A stretch of DNA of 64,000 nt from Halogeometricum sp. S3BR5-2. GTDB lineage: Archaea; Halobacteriota; Halobacteria; Halobacteriales; Haloferacaceae. The DNA lies in the NCBI RefSeq assembly GCF_031624635.1, contig NZ_JAMQOQ010000001.1, forward strand, positions 1,168,947-1,232,946, in the 5' to 3' direction. The number at the start of each line of letters is the position of its first letter. The first letter of the stretch is position 1. Position numbers and translations under genes: made by a program. The notes under the pieces were generated by a model. It was not told where the DNA came from. It did not search any database and saw only the letters and a list, made by a program, of their open reading frames with translations. Below are positions 7,921 through 15,596 of the stretch, one piece after another.

Positions 7921-9174
7921 ATGGCGAAAGATGAGACTCACTGGGTGCCGACGCGGCGCGAGTACGTGAGATACGGCGGCGCGGTGGTCGGTGGCGGCCT
8001 CCTCGCGGGATGTACTGGCGGGAACGAATCGAACGAATCGAGCGGAGCGTCGACGTCGGTAGACGCGTCGGCCGCGACAGAAGCGGGAACGGAGACGGGG
8101 TCGGCGACGACCGGAGACGACTCTTACTCGGTGGCGATGGAACCGGCCGGGACCGTCGAGTTCGATGCCGTCCCCGAACGGTGGGTCGCGTACAAGTCGG
8201 GGTACGGCGACATGGGAATCTCGCTCGGCGTCGGCGACGGACTCGTCGGCACCGACCGTCCGAGCGAGTCGTTCGCCCTGCTGGCGAAGCGGTTCTACTC
8301 GCAACTGCCCGGCGTCGAACTCGACTTCGGCGACGTCGCCAACATCCGCGCGGACGGCGAGGCCGTAGACAAGGAGATATTCTACGAGGTCGACGCCGAC
8401 CTCCACCTGATGGACCCGAACCTCCCGGTCGTCTACTTCGACTGGTCGGACGGGGACGTGGCGGAGGTATCTCGGAACGTCGCTCCGTTCTTCGGGAACT
8501 TCATCCGCCGTGCCCGCGACGACGCGTGGGGCGAGTCCTACCGGTCGTACACGCTGTACGAGGCGTTCGAGAAGGTCTCGCGGGTGTTCCGGCGGCGGGA
8601 GCGGTACGACGCGTTCGAGCGACTTCACGAGGAGGTGCAGTCCCGAATCGACGACGCCCTGCCCCCGGTCGCGGAACGTCCCTCCATCGCGCTGATGAAC
8701 GGGGGGTCGGACCCGGCCAACGGGACGTTCTACGCCATGGACCCGACCGCACCGGGGTACGAGATGAAGCAGTACCGCGACCTGGGCATCAAGAACGCGT
8801 TCGAGGGCGTCGAAACCGGGCAGTACGGCGAGACCGACTACGAGACGCTGCTCGAGGTCGACCCGGAGATCATCGTCTTCCACTGGGGCGTCACGTACGA
8901 ACGAGACGCGTTCCGCGAGCAGTTCGTCGCCCCCATGCTGGAGGACGACGTGGCGCGGGAACTGACCGCGGTTCGAGAGGAGAACCTCTACCCGGGCGGG
9001 ACGGCCGAACAGGGACCGACGATCAACCTCTTCCAGACCGAGATGCTCGCCCAACAGCAGTATCCCGAGGAGTTCGGCGAGTTCCCCGGACTGGGTGAAA
9101 CGCCCGAGGAGGAGGAGCAACTGTTCGACCGCGAGCGAGTTGCGGGCATCATCAACGGAGAGATACAGGCGTGA
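7921..9174 (+). CDS. Iron-siderophore ABC transporter substrate-binding lipoprotein
   Basis: 417 residues. The N-terminus has a twin-arginine motif (TRREYVRYGG, Arg12-Arg13) and a lipobox LLAGC with Cys31, so the mature protein should be a Tat-exported, lipid-anchored binding protein on the outer face of the membrane. After a Ser/Thr/Glu linker comes a helical-backbone metal-receptor domain (Peripla_BP_2): AGTVEFDAVPERWVA near the start, LMDPNLPVVYFDW in the middle and DYETLLEVDPEIIVFHWG near 300. No permease or ATPase gene is nearby, so the importer must be encoded elsewhere. The downstream copy starts with overlapping GTGA, showing the two were once translationally coupled. Confidence 0.88.
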   Translation: MAKDETHWVPTRREYVRYGGAVVGGGLLAGCTGGNESNESSGASTSVDASAATEAGTETGSATTGDDSYSVAMEPAGTVEFDAVPERWVAYKSGYGDMGISLGVGDGLVGTDRPSESFALLAKRFYSQLPGVELDFGDVANIRADGEAVDKEIFYEVDADLHLMDPNLPVVYFDWSDGDVAEVSRNVAPFFGNFIRRARDDAWGESYRSYTLYEAFEKVSRVFRRRERYDAFERLHEEVQSRIDDALPPVAERPSIALMNGGSDPANGTFYAMDPTAPGYEMKQYRDLGIKNAFEGVETGQYGETDYETLLEVDPEIIVFHWGVTYERDAFREQFVAPMLEDDVARELTAVREENLYPGGTAEQGPTINLFQTEMLAQQQYPEEFGEFPGLGETPEEEEQLFDRERVAGIINGEIQA

Positions 9175-10004
9175 CTGACGACACCGGCGGCGCAAACACA
9201 ACCGAAACGCCGACGCGCAGTGACTTCGGCGAGAGTACCGAGGGGGAGAGCGGGAGAAGCGGACGAACCCGACGGGATTCCCGCGAGCGAAGCGAGCGGG
9301 AAGTCGTCAGGCGCAGAGCGACGTCGACGAAGTCACCGAGAACGTCGCCCCGTTTCTGGGTAACCTCGTCTTCCGGCGGACGGACGACTGGCACGACTAC
9401 CGGTACTACACGCTGTACGATGCGTTCGAGAAGGTCGCCGAGGTAGTCCGGGAACGCGAGCGTTTCGAGGCGATTCGGTCGCTCCACGACGAACTGGTCG
9501 GGGGAAGTGGAGTCGAGGCTGCCGGCACCCGGCGACCGACCGACCGCCGCCCTGCTGTTCGCGGGCGACGAACCGGAGGATTTCGCGCCGTATCGAGTCT
9601 CCGGAGAGGGCGCGAACAAGGAGCACTTCCGCACGCTCGGGATTTCGGACGCCTTCGAGGGAACCGGCGTAGAGGGCTACTCGGGGTCGGAAGCGGTCGA
9701 CTACGAGACGCTGTTGGAGGTCGACCCGGATTCGCTCCTGCTCCGATACCACGGCAACAAGACGCGCGCGGAGTTCGAGACGACGACCGTCTCGTACGTG
9801 GGGGAACACGAGTTGGGGAGTCGGCTGTCGGCCGTCCGGAACGGGATGATGTTCCGCGGGAGCCCCATCTACTGCGGCCCCCTGCACAACCTCTTCATGA
9901 TCGAGCGGTACGCGACGGGACTGTTCCCGGAGACGTTCACGGAAGACCGCCTGTTCGACCGACAGCGACTCGCGGACATCGTCACCGGAGGTGACCAGTC
10001 GTGA
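9171..10004 (+). pseudogene. Disrupted second copy of the siderophore-binding protein
   Basis: Two blocks match the intact upstream gene. About 9316-9499 encodes DVDEVTENVAPFLGNLVFRR...YYTLYDAFEKVAEVVRERERF, and 9505-10004 encodes VESRLPAPGDRPTAALLFAG through a C-terminus RLFDRQRLADIVTG. They lie in different frames. Removing one G from the five-G run at 9500-9504 restores continuous homology (DELVGEVESRLPAP). The first ~140 bp carry no lipobox or binding-domain similarity and contain a palindrome, so the N-terminal third was replaced or lost. The GTG at 9171 is in frame with the C-terminal block but not with the middle one. Confidence 0.75.
9278..9302. repeat. Short palindromic element in the pseudogene
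   Basis: A perfect inverted repeat with 7-bp arms TTCCCGC and GCGGGAA around an 11-base core GAGCGAAGCGA. Sequences of the GCGAGCGAAGCGAGC type are common small dispersed repeats in haloarchaeal genomes. It sits where homology to the intact binding protein begins, so it may mark the rearrangement point. Confidence 0.55.
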
Positions 10005-10491
10005 GCGAATGAGACCAGCGGACCCGAACGGAGTCGGCGGTGGTCCCCGGGGCGACTCCGAGAGAGACGGAGCGGCGGACCGGGAGGACCGAGGATGACA
10101 CGACGCGGGCGGACGCGACCGACGAGGCGCGGGTGCGTCAAGTACGGCGGTGGACCGTCTGGATTGTCGGATTCGCCCCGCGGCGATAGCTGCAGAACTC
10201 CTGCTCGAATCTGCACGAGGGCATCGATGAGTCTCTCGGTCGGAAGCCGTCGAAAACGGATACGACAGTTCGGTGGCGTCGTCGACGAAAGCGGTGCTCT
10301 CACAGCAACTCGAAGGTCTCGGCGAGACCGATAGTCGCCCCCCAGAGCGTACGACCCGCCTGCGTCGTCCGATTCGACGCACGCTCGTGCGCCTCGCGGA
10401 CGAAGAATGCGGACAGTTTATCTGTCTACGAACAGACACCACAAGCGTCGTAATGACAACTTTACAATATGATTGAGCGTACCCTCCACCG
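10005..10491 (+). other. Gene-poor interval with a third binding-protein N-terminal remnant and an upstream control region
   Basis: The ATG at 10095 opens PTRRGCVKYGG, almost identical in sequence and spacing to PTRREYVRYGG of the intact lipoprotein, but the lipobox is gone and no binding domain follows. This is the third copy of that N-terminus within 3.5 kb. The rest shows no gene I can recognise. The final 80 bp form the promoter of the next gene. Confidence 0.45.
10412..10470 (+). promoter_or_regulatory. Promoter with spaced GACAG/CTGTC half-sites
   Basis: GACAG (10412-10416), CTGTC (10422-10426) and ACAGA (10432-10436) occur with start points exactly 10 bp apart and alternating orientation, forming overlapping inverted repeats. 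A TATA-like TTTACAATAT (10461-10470) follows about 25 bp before the ATG at 10492, which suggests a leaderless transcript. Sites upstream of TATA would suit an activator; the factor is unknown. Confidence 0.4.
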
Positions 10492-11667
10492 ATGTCCTCG
10501 AAGCTGAATCGCAGTCGGTCGTCGCTGGTCCCGTGGGCCGTCGTCGCGGCTGTCGTCCTGTCGTCCGTCCTCTTCCCGGTCGTCGCGGCGCCGGCCGACG
10601 CCGCGGGTGCCCATCTCGGAGTCACGGGCGTCGAGGTGCGGCCGACGTCGCCCGCACCGGGTCAACAGACGGAGTTCGAGGTGTCGATTCGTAACGGGCC
10701 GAACAGCGCGAGCGCCGTCGAGCTATCCGACGTCTACGTCAGGGCGGTGGGAAGCACGGACGACGTCGCTCGGATCGAAGACGCGGGGACGCTGCCCGTC
10801 GGCGGGAACGTCACCGTTCCGCTGTCCGCGTCCTTCGCCGAACCGGGAGCGAAGAACCTCCGCGTCACCGTCGTCGGCAGACAGAGCGACGGGTCGGTCG
10901 TCCGAGCCAGATACCCGGTGACCGTCGAGGTCGAGGAACCGAATCGGCCCCAGTTGGAGCTCTCGGCCGAGGAAGCGGTTTCGGGGTCGAGGCGGCCGGT
11001 CAACGTCACCGTCGCGAACGGACTGGAGCGCGACATCCGTCAGCTCCGGGTCGAGACGGCCTCCGATCGGGTCAACTTCAGCGTAAACGAGCGCGTGCGG
11101 GCTCGGCTCCGCGCCGGGAACACGACAACGTTCACGTTCCCCGCCCGCATCTCCGAGCCCGGGGCGTACCCGGTCGACCTCACGCTGCACTACGTCGATA
11201 ACGGCGTCGAGCGGAGCGTCTCGCGCACGTACGAGGCGAACTTCGACGCGCCGACGAACCCCGGTGAACTCGTGTTGACCGACGTGCAGGCGACCCAGCG
11301 CGGCGGGACGCTGGAGCTCTCCGCGACGGCGGGGAACGTCGGTTCGAGCACCGTCGAGGGCGTCGTCGTCTCGGTTCCGGAGGCGTCGGGCGTCGAAGGG
11401 AGCCGGTACTTCGTCGGGAGCGTCGAGCAGAGCGACTTCTCGTCGTTCACGCTCACCTCGAACGTCGAGGGGAACGTCTCGTCGGTCCCGGTCGAGGTGA
11501 CCTACTCGGTCGGCGGCGTCGAGCGGTCGTTCACCGACAGCGTCGAGGTCGACCGCCGAGTCGTGAGACGACAGTCCCCGCAGCAGGGCGGACTGCCGTT
11601 GGTGCCCATCGGCGGAGCGGTCCTCGTACTGGTGCTCGCTGCGGGCGCCTTCGTCTGGTGGAGATGA
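10492..11667 (+). CDS. Secreted COG1361-like adaptor protein with CARDB-type domains, partner of the MacB-like transporter
   Basis: 391 residues. An N-terminal signal sequence (hydrophobic 13-32, ending near AAPADAAGA) is followed by three immunoglobulin-like beta domains of the COG1361/CARDB kind (starting near residues 40, 145 and 255). A Gly/Pro-rich spacer and one C-terminal membrane helix end in FVWWR. The protein should be anchored with its domains outside the cell. The next gene starts 6 bp downstream, and haloarchaeal MacB-like transporters are commonly preceded by such a protein. That suggests a periplasmic-adaptor-like role, which is inference from context. Confidence 0.7.
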   Translation: MSSKLNRSRSSLVPWAVVAAVVLSSVLFPVVAAPADAAGAHLGVTGVEVRPTSPAPGQQTEFEVSIRNGPNSASAVELSDVYVRAVGSTDDVARIEDAGTLPVGGNVTVPLSASFAEPGAKNLRVTVVGRQSDGSVVRARYPVTVEVEEPNRPQLELSAEEAVSGSRRPVNVTVANGLERDIRQLRVETASDRVNFSVNERVRARLRAGNTTTFTFPARISEPGAYPVDLTLHYVDNGVERSVSRTYEANFDAPTNPGELVLTDVQATQRGGTLELSATAGNVGSSTVEGVVVSVPEASGVEGSRYFVGSVEQSDFSSFTLTSNVEGNVSSVPVEVTYSVGGVERSFTDSVEVDRRVVRRQSPQQGGLPLVPIGGAVLVLVLAAGAFVWWR

Positions 11668-11673
11668 CGTCAG

Positions 11674-12480
11674 ATGGGCTCGGACACTACCGCCGATGAC
11701 GAGGCGGACCGAACGGGAGCGAACGAGGGCCGCGACGGCGACGGTGATTCGCGGACCCCGGAGGGCGCCGGACGAGACCCGGTCGTCCACGGCGAAGGCG
11801 TGCTCAAGGAGTACGAGACGGGGAGCGAGACCGTTCGGGCGCTGAAGGGCATCGACTTCGACGTCCGTCCGTCGGATTCGGTGGCCATCGTCGGCCCCTC
11901 CGGGAGCGGGAAGTCGACGCTCTTGAACCTCCTCGGACTCCTCGACGTTCCGACCGAGGGGACGGTTCGGCTTCGCGGCGACGACGTCTCGACGTTCTCG
12001 GACGGCGAGCGGACCGGCAGACGGAAACGGACCATCGGGTTCATCTTCCAGAGCTTCCACCTGATTCCGACGCTGACCGCGCTGGAGAACGTGGAGATGC
12101 CGCGGATGCTCGACCGGACGCCGACGACGACGCGGGAGCGCGCGACCGCGCTGCTGCGGAGAGTCGGTCTCGGCGACCGGTTGGACCACTACCCGGACGA
12201 GCTATCGGGCGGGCAGAAACAGCGCGTCGCCATCGCGCGGGCGCTTATCAACGACCCGGCGATTCTGCTGGCGGACGAACCGACCGGGAACCTCGACCGG
12301 GACACCGGCGACCGGATTCTCGCGCTGTTCGACGACCTCCGCGCGGAGGAGGACGTGGCGGTCGTCACGGTCACGCACGACGAGTACGTCGCCGAGGCGG
12401 CCGACCGAGTGGTCAATCTCGTCGACGGCGAGATTCAGCGCGAGACGGCGTCCGGGGAGACAGCGGGGACCGACCCGTGA
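11674..12480 (+). CDS. ABC transporter ATP-binding protein, MacB/LolD type
   Basis: 268 residues with a ~35-residue acidic N-terminal extension. Walker A is GPSGSGKST at about 75-82, the signature LSGGQKQR at about 176, and Walker B ILLADEPTGNLD at about 198-209; the TGNLD ending is typical of the MacB/LolD/FtsE group. It pairs with the two FtsX-like permeases that follow. These systems do not transport by alternating access but use ATP binding to drive conformational work across the membrane, exporting or extracting envelope substrates. Confidence 0.92.
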   Translation: MGSDTTADDEADRTGANEGRDGDGDSRTPEGAGRDPVVHGEGVLKEYETGSETVRALKGIDFDVRPSDSVAIVGPSGSGKSTLLNLLGLLDVPTEGTVRLRGDDVSTFSDGERTGRRKRTIGFIFQSFHLIPTLTALENVEMPRMLDRTPTTTRERATALLRRVGLGDRLDHYPDELSGGQKQRVAIARALINDPAILLADEPTGNLDRDTGDRILALFDDLRAEEDVAVVTVTHDEYVAEAADRVVNLVDGEIQRETASGETAGTDP

Positions 12481-12565
12481 GGGGAGCGAAGCGACGCGCG
12501 ACGCACAGCCCTCCGGAGGCCGCGAGGGTTCGAACGGAGAACGTCGCGGTCCGGGAGGGGCGGCC

Positions 12566-13747
12566 GTGAGTCGTCGACAGCGGATGCTCGCGCGGGTTCC
12601 GACGCTCGTGCTGGCGCGGCGAAACCTCTCCCGGGCGACCGCCCGGTCCGTCCTCGCCGTCCTCGCCGTCGTCATCGGCGTCGTCGCCATCGGAACCATC
12701 GGCGTCGGCGGCGAGGCGTTCAAGCAGGACCAGTCGGCGGCGTACGAGGGGTTCGGCGGGACTGCGACCGTCACCCCGGTCTACTATCCGGACAGCGAGG
12801 GACCGGTAGACCAGAGCCTCTCGGCCCAAGAGATCGACAGGATGCGTCAGGCGACGGCCGGTGCGACGGTCCTGCCGGTCGTCCAGCGGTGGGACGCGCT
12901 CGTTCGGACCGAATCGGGCGACACCGTTCCGACGGCGCAGCTCAAAGGCCTCGGGACGCCCGGAGCGTTCTACGACGTGCGAGCGGGGACGATTCCGGAG
13001 AACTGGCGGCGGAGCGCGGTCGTCGGCTCGCGGGTCGCCGACACCAACGATATCGAGCCGGGCGACCAGGTGACCGTCGCGGTGAACGGAAGCTTCGACC
13101 GCTCGTTCCGGGTCGCGGCGGTGCTCGAAGCGCAGGGGTTCGCCGACCCGCTACAGGCGGACCGGTCGATATTCCTGCCGCTCGGGCAGTTCGATCAGTC
13201 CGCGTACGACAGCGCCATCGTCAGCGTCGACGCGCGGACGGCCTCGATAGACCGGGCCGCGGCGAGCATCGAATCGGAGTTCAACACGCGGCGACGAACC
13301 GTGAACGTCCAGAAGGCCCGAGAGCAACGCGAGCAGTTCGAGCAGTTGTTCGAGACGATCAACCAGTTCCTCATCGGCGTCGGGGGCATCTCGCTCGTCG
13401 TCGCCGCGGTCACCATCGCGAACACGATGCTCATGTCCGCCATCGAGCGCGAGACGGAGATCGGCGTGATGCGGGCGGTCGGATACCCGAAACGGGCGGT
13501 CGTGAGTCTCCTCGTCGCGGAGGCGGGCATCCTCGGGGTGATCGGCGCTGCGATAGGCGTTCCGCTCGCGTTCGCGATCGGCGCGGGGCTGAACCAGTTC
13601 CTGCTCGGCGACCCCTGGGCGTTCACCGCGACCGGGGTACGCTACATCGCGCTCGGCGCCGTCTTCGGCGTCGTCACCTCGGTCCTCGCCGGACTGTATC
13701 CGGGGTGGAAAGCCGCGAGCAAGCGGCCGTTGGAGGCGCTCGAATGA
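12566..13747 (+). CDS. ABC transporter permease, MacB/FtsX type (first copy)
   Basis: 393 residues from GTG 12566. MacB topology: one helix near 30-50 (SVLAVLAVVIGVVAIGTIGV), an extracytoplasmic domain to about 265, then three C-terminal helices with the conserved MRAVGYPKRAVVSLLVAEAGILG loop. The C-terminus YPGWKAASKRPLEALE is the usual FtsX family ending. An 85-bp gap separates it from the ATPase gene. Closely related to the next gene. Confidence 0.9.
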   Translation: MSRRQRMLARVPTLVLARRNLSRATARSVLAVLAVVIGVVAIGTIGVGGEAFKQDQSAAYEGFGGTATVTPVYYPDSEGPVDQSLSAQEIDRMRQATAGATVLPVVQRWDALVRTESGDTVPTAQLKGLGTPGAFYDVRAGTIPENWRRSAVVGSRVADTNDIEPGDQVTVAVNGSFDRSFRVAAVLEAQGFADPLQADRSIFLPLGQFDQSAYDSAIVSVDARTASIDRAAASIESEFNTRRRTVNVQKAREQREQFEQLFETINQFLIGVGGISLVVAAVTIANTMLMSAIERETEIGVMRAVGYPKRAVVSLLVAEAGILGVIGAAIGVPLAFAIGAGLNQFLLGDPWAFTATGVRYIALGAVFGVVTSVLAGLYPGWKAASKRPLEALE

Positions 13748-13790
13748 CCTCCGACGACGACCCGCCGACTCGCGACGGAGGTGACGGTCG

Positions 13791-14969
13791 GTGAGTTGGC
13801 TCTACCGGATCGCGGGACGGTTCCCGCGACTCGTAATCGCGCGGCGGAACATCTCGCGTGCGAAGGCGCGTTCGGCGCTCGCGGTGCTCGCGATACTCAT
13901 CGGCGTCGTCGCCATCGGGTCCATCGGCGCCGGCGGCGCGGCGTTCAAACAGAGCCAACTGCAGACGCTTCAGGGACAGGGAGCGACGAACGTCTACGTC
14001 TCGCCCGGTCCCGACATGGACCGCTCGTACTTCGACCGCGAGGACCTGAAGGCGATAAACGAGACCGTCGGGCCCGCGGGGGTCGTCGCGACGAGGGGCG
14101 GCGACCTGGCGGTGCTCGACCGCAACGGAACCCGCGAGTCAGTTTCGGTCACCTACTTGGACGACCCGAAGCGGGTGTACGAGGTCGGCCGCGGAACCGT
14201 TCCGGACGACTGGCGGCGGAGCCTCGTCGTGTCCTCGGCGTTCGCCGCGGACCGCGACGTCGAACCCGGCGAACGGGTGACGGTCGTCTCGGAGACGGAG
14301 GCGGGAACCGAGACGGCCGCCGACGAGACCGAACGCACGTACCGCGTCGCGGCCGTCCTCGAAGACGCGCAAGCCGTCGGGGCGAGCGACGTCTACCTGC
14401 CCATCGAACGGGCCGAGGCCCGGGAGTACGGTCAGGTTCGGGTGACGACCCGGTCGACCGACCGCGCCGAGGCGGTCGCGACGGCGCTCCGAGAGGAGTT
14501 CAACGACCGGAAACAGCGACTGCTGGTCTTGGAACTCACCTCGCTGGTCCGGTTGCTCACGACCATCGTGAACGGCATCAACACGTTCCTCGCGGGGTTG
14601 GCCTCCATCTCGCTGCTCGTCGCCGGCGTCTCGATCACGAACACGATGCTGATGGCGGTCATCAAGCGACGCGAAGAGATCGGCGTCCTTCGGGCGGTGG
14701 GGTACGGAAAGCGCGACATCGTCCGGATACTGCTGCTCGAAGCGTCGCTGCTGGGCGTCCTCGGTGCGGTGATCGGCGTGTCGATCTCCGTCGCCGTCGC
14801 ACTCGTCGCCAACGCCGTGTTCCTGGGAGACCCGTTCGCATTCACGCGAACCGCGCTCCTGTATCTCGCCGGAGCGGCGGCGTTCGGCGTTGCAACGAGT
14901 CTGCTCGCGGGCGCGTATCCGGCGTGGCGAGCGGCGAACGAGCGACCCGTCGAGGCCCTCCGAGGATGA
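13791..14969 (+). CDS. ABC transporter permease, MacB/FtsX type (second copy)
   Basis: 392 residues from GTG 13791, 43 bp after the first permease. Same layout and shared blocks: VLAILIGVVAIGSIG, a soluble domain, LRAVGYGKRDIVRILLLEASLLG and the ending YPAWRAANERPVEAL. It differs mainly in the soluble domain, which has a short acidic insertion near residue 170. Two different permeases with one ATPase suggest a heterodimeric transporter rather than redundant copies. Possible tandem duplication. Confidence 0.9.
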   Translation: MSWLYRIAGRFPRLVIARRNISRAKARSALAVLAILIGVVAIGSIGAGGAAFKQSQLQTLQGQGATNVYVSPGPDMDRSYFDREDLKAINETVGPAGVVATRGGDLAVLDRNGTRESVSVTYLDDPKRVYEVGRGTVPDDWRRSLVVSSAFAADRDVEPGERVTVVSETEAGTETAADETERTYRVAAVLEDAQAVGASDVYLPIERAEAREYGQVRVTTRSTDRAEAVATALREEFNDRKQRLLVLELTSLVRLLTTIVNGINTFLAGLASISLLVAGVSITNTMLMAVIKRREEIGVLRAVGYGKRDIVRILLLEASLLGVLGAVIGVSISVAVALVANAVFLGDPFAFTRTALLYLAGAAAFGVATSLLAGAYPAWRAANERPVEALRG

Positions 14970-15596
14970 GACTCCCCGTCGTACGCGCGCAGCGAGCGGC
15001 CGGGTCGAGAACGGGGACAGTAACCCGACGCTCATCAGGACGCGACACAGTCCAGTTCAGCAGATGTATCTGGTAAGTTGAATTTATATCAAACTGGACT
15101 AATTTCAGGATGTCGTTCGGGAGCACCGATGACTCGTCGTGCGACAGGCAGAGCTTGACATTGTGCTGCCCGCACCCTCGCCAGGTGCATTCCCTTTCGT
15201 GTCATCCGAGAGATCCGAGAGCGTCGCGAGCGGAGTCGCGTCGAGACCGAGTTCGACAGGAGACAGCGACCGAGCCGCCGCTCGCGGACGAGAACGCGGC
15301 AAAAACGGTGAGTGGGGGAGTGAGAGAGCAAACCACGGATGGGTGGGGGGTGGGGGATTCGGGTAGGCTTCCTCTCTCGTCCCCCGTTCGGAGACCGTCC
15401 TATAAAAATAGGGAGGTTCGGGTCGGGCGATTAGAGAACCGCTCTATACTATCCCGACGCTCCGCGCTGAGCGACCGACGGCGGCGGTGCCCGGTCCTCG
15501 CACGCTCCGCGGGCCCTTCGGTCGGTCGCTTCGGAAATCCCGCGAACGACGGACGCCTGAACCGCTTATTGCCGCCGCCGCGAACGTTCGAACGTC
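14970..15596. other. Long intergenic region with an inverted repeat around a TATA-like box, a G-quadruplex motif and a strong TATA box
   Basis: No convincing gene. Three signals stand out. Perfect 9-bp arms AGTCCAGTT (15049-15057) and AACTGGACT (15092-15100) flank AATTTATATC (15081-15090). A G-rich run at 15341-15363 has four tracts of at least three G. TATAAAAATA lies at 15401-15410, about 190 bp before the next start. An ATG at 15110 fits a leaderless start after the first TATA, but its translation is not protein-like. Confidence 0.45.
15341..15363 (+). other. Potential G-quadruplex motif
   Basis: Tracts GGG, GGGGGG, GGGGG and GGG are separated by T, T and ATTC, satisfying the usual four-tract rule. 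It lies about 40 bp upstream of the TATAAAAATA box at 15401, on the coding strand of the following gene. Confidence 0.4.

Noticed and set aside
9278..9302. CRISPR repeat
   Set aside because: A single palindrome with no spacers or further copies nearby; it is a dispersed haloarchaeal repeat type.
10723..12189. A 488-residue minus-strand frame across the adaptor and ATPase genes
   Set aside because: Antisense shadow; ABC motifs and the signal peptide lie on the plus strand.
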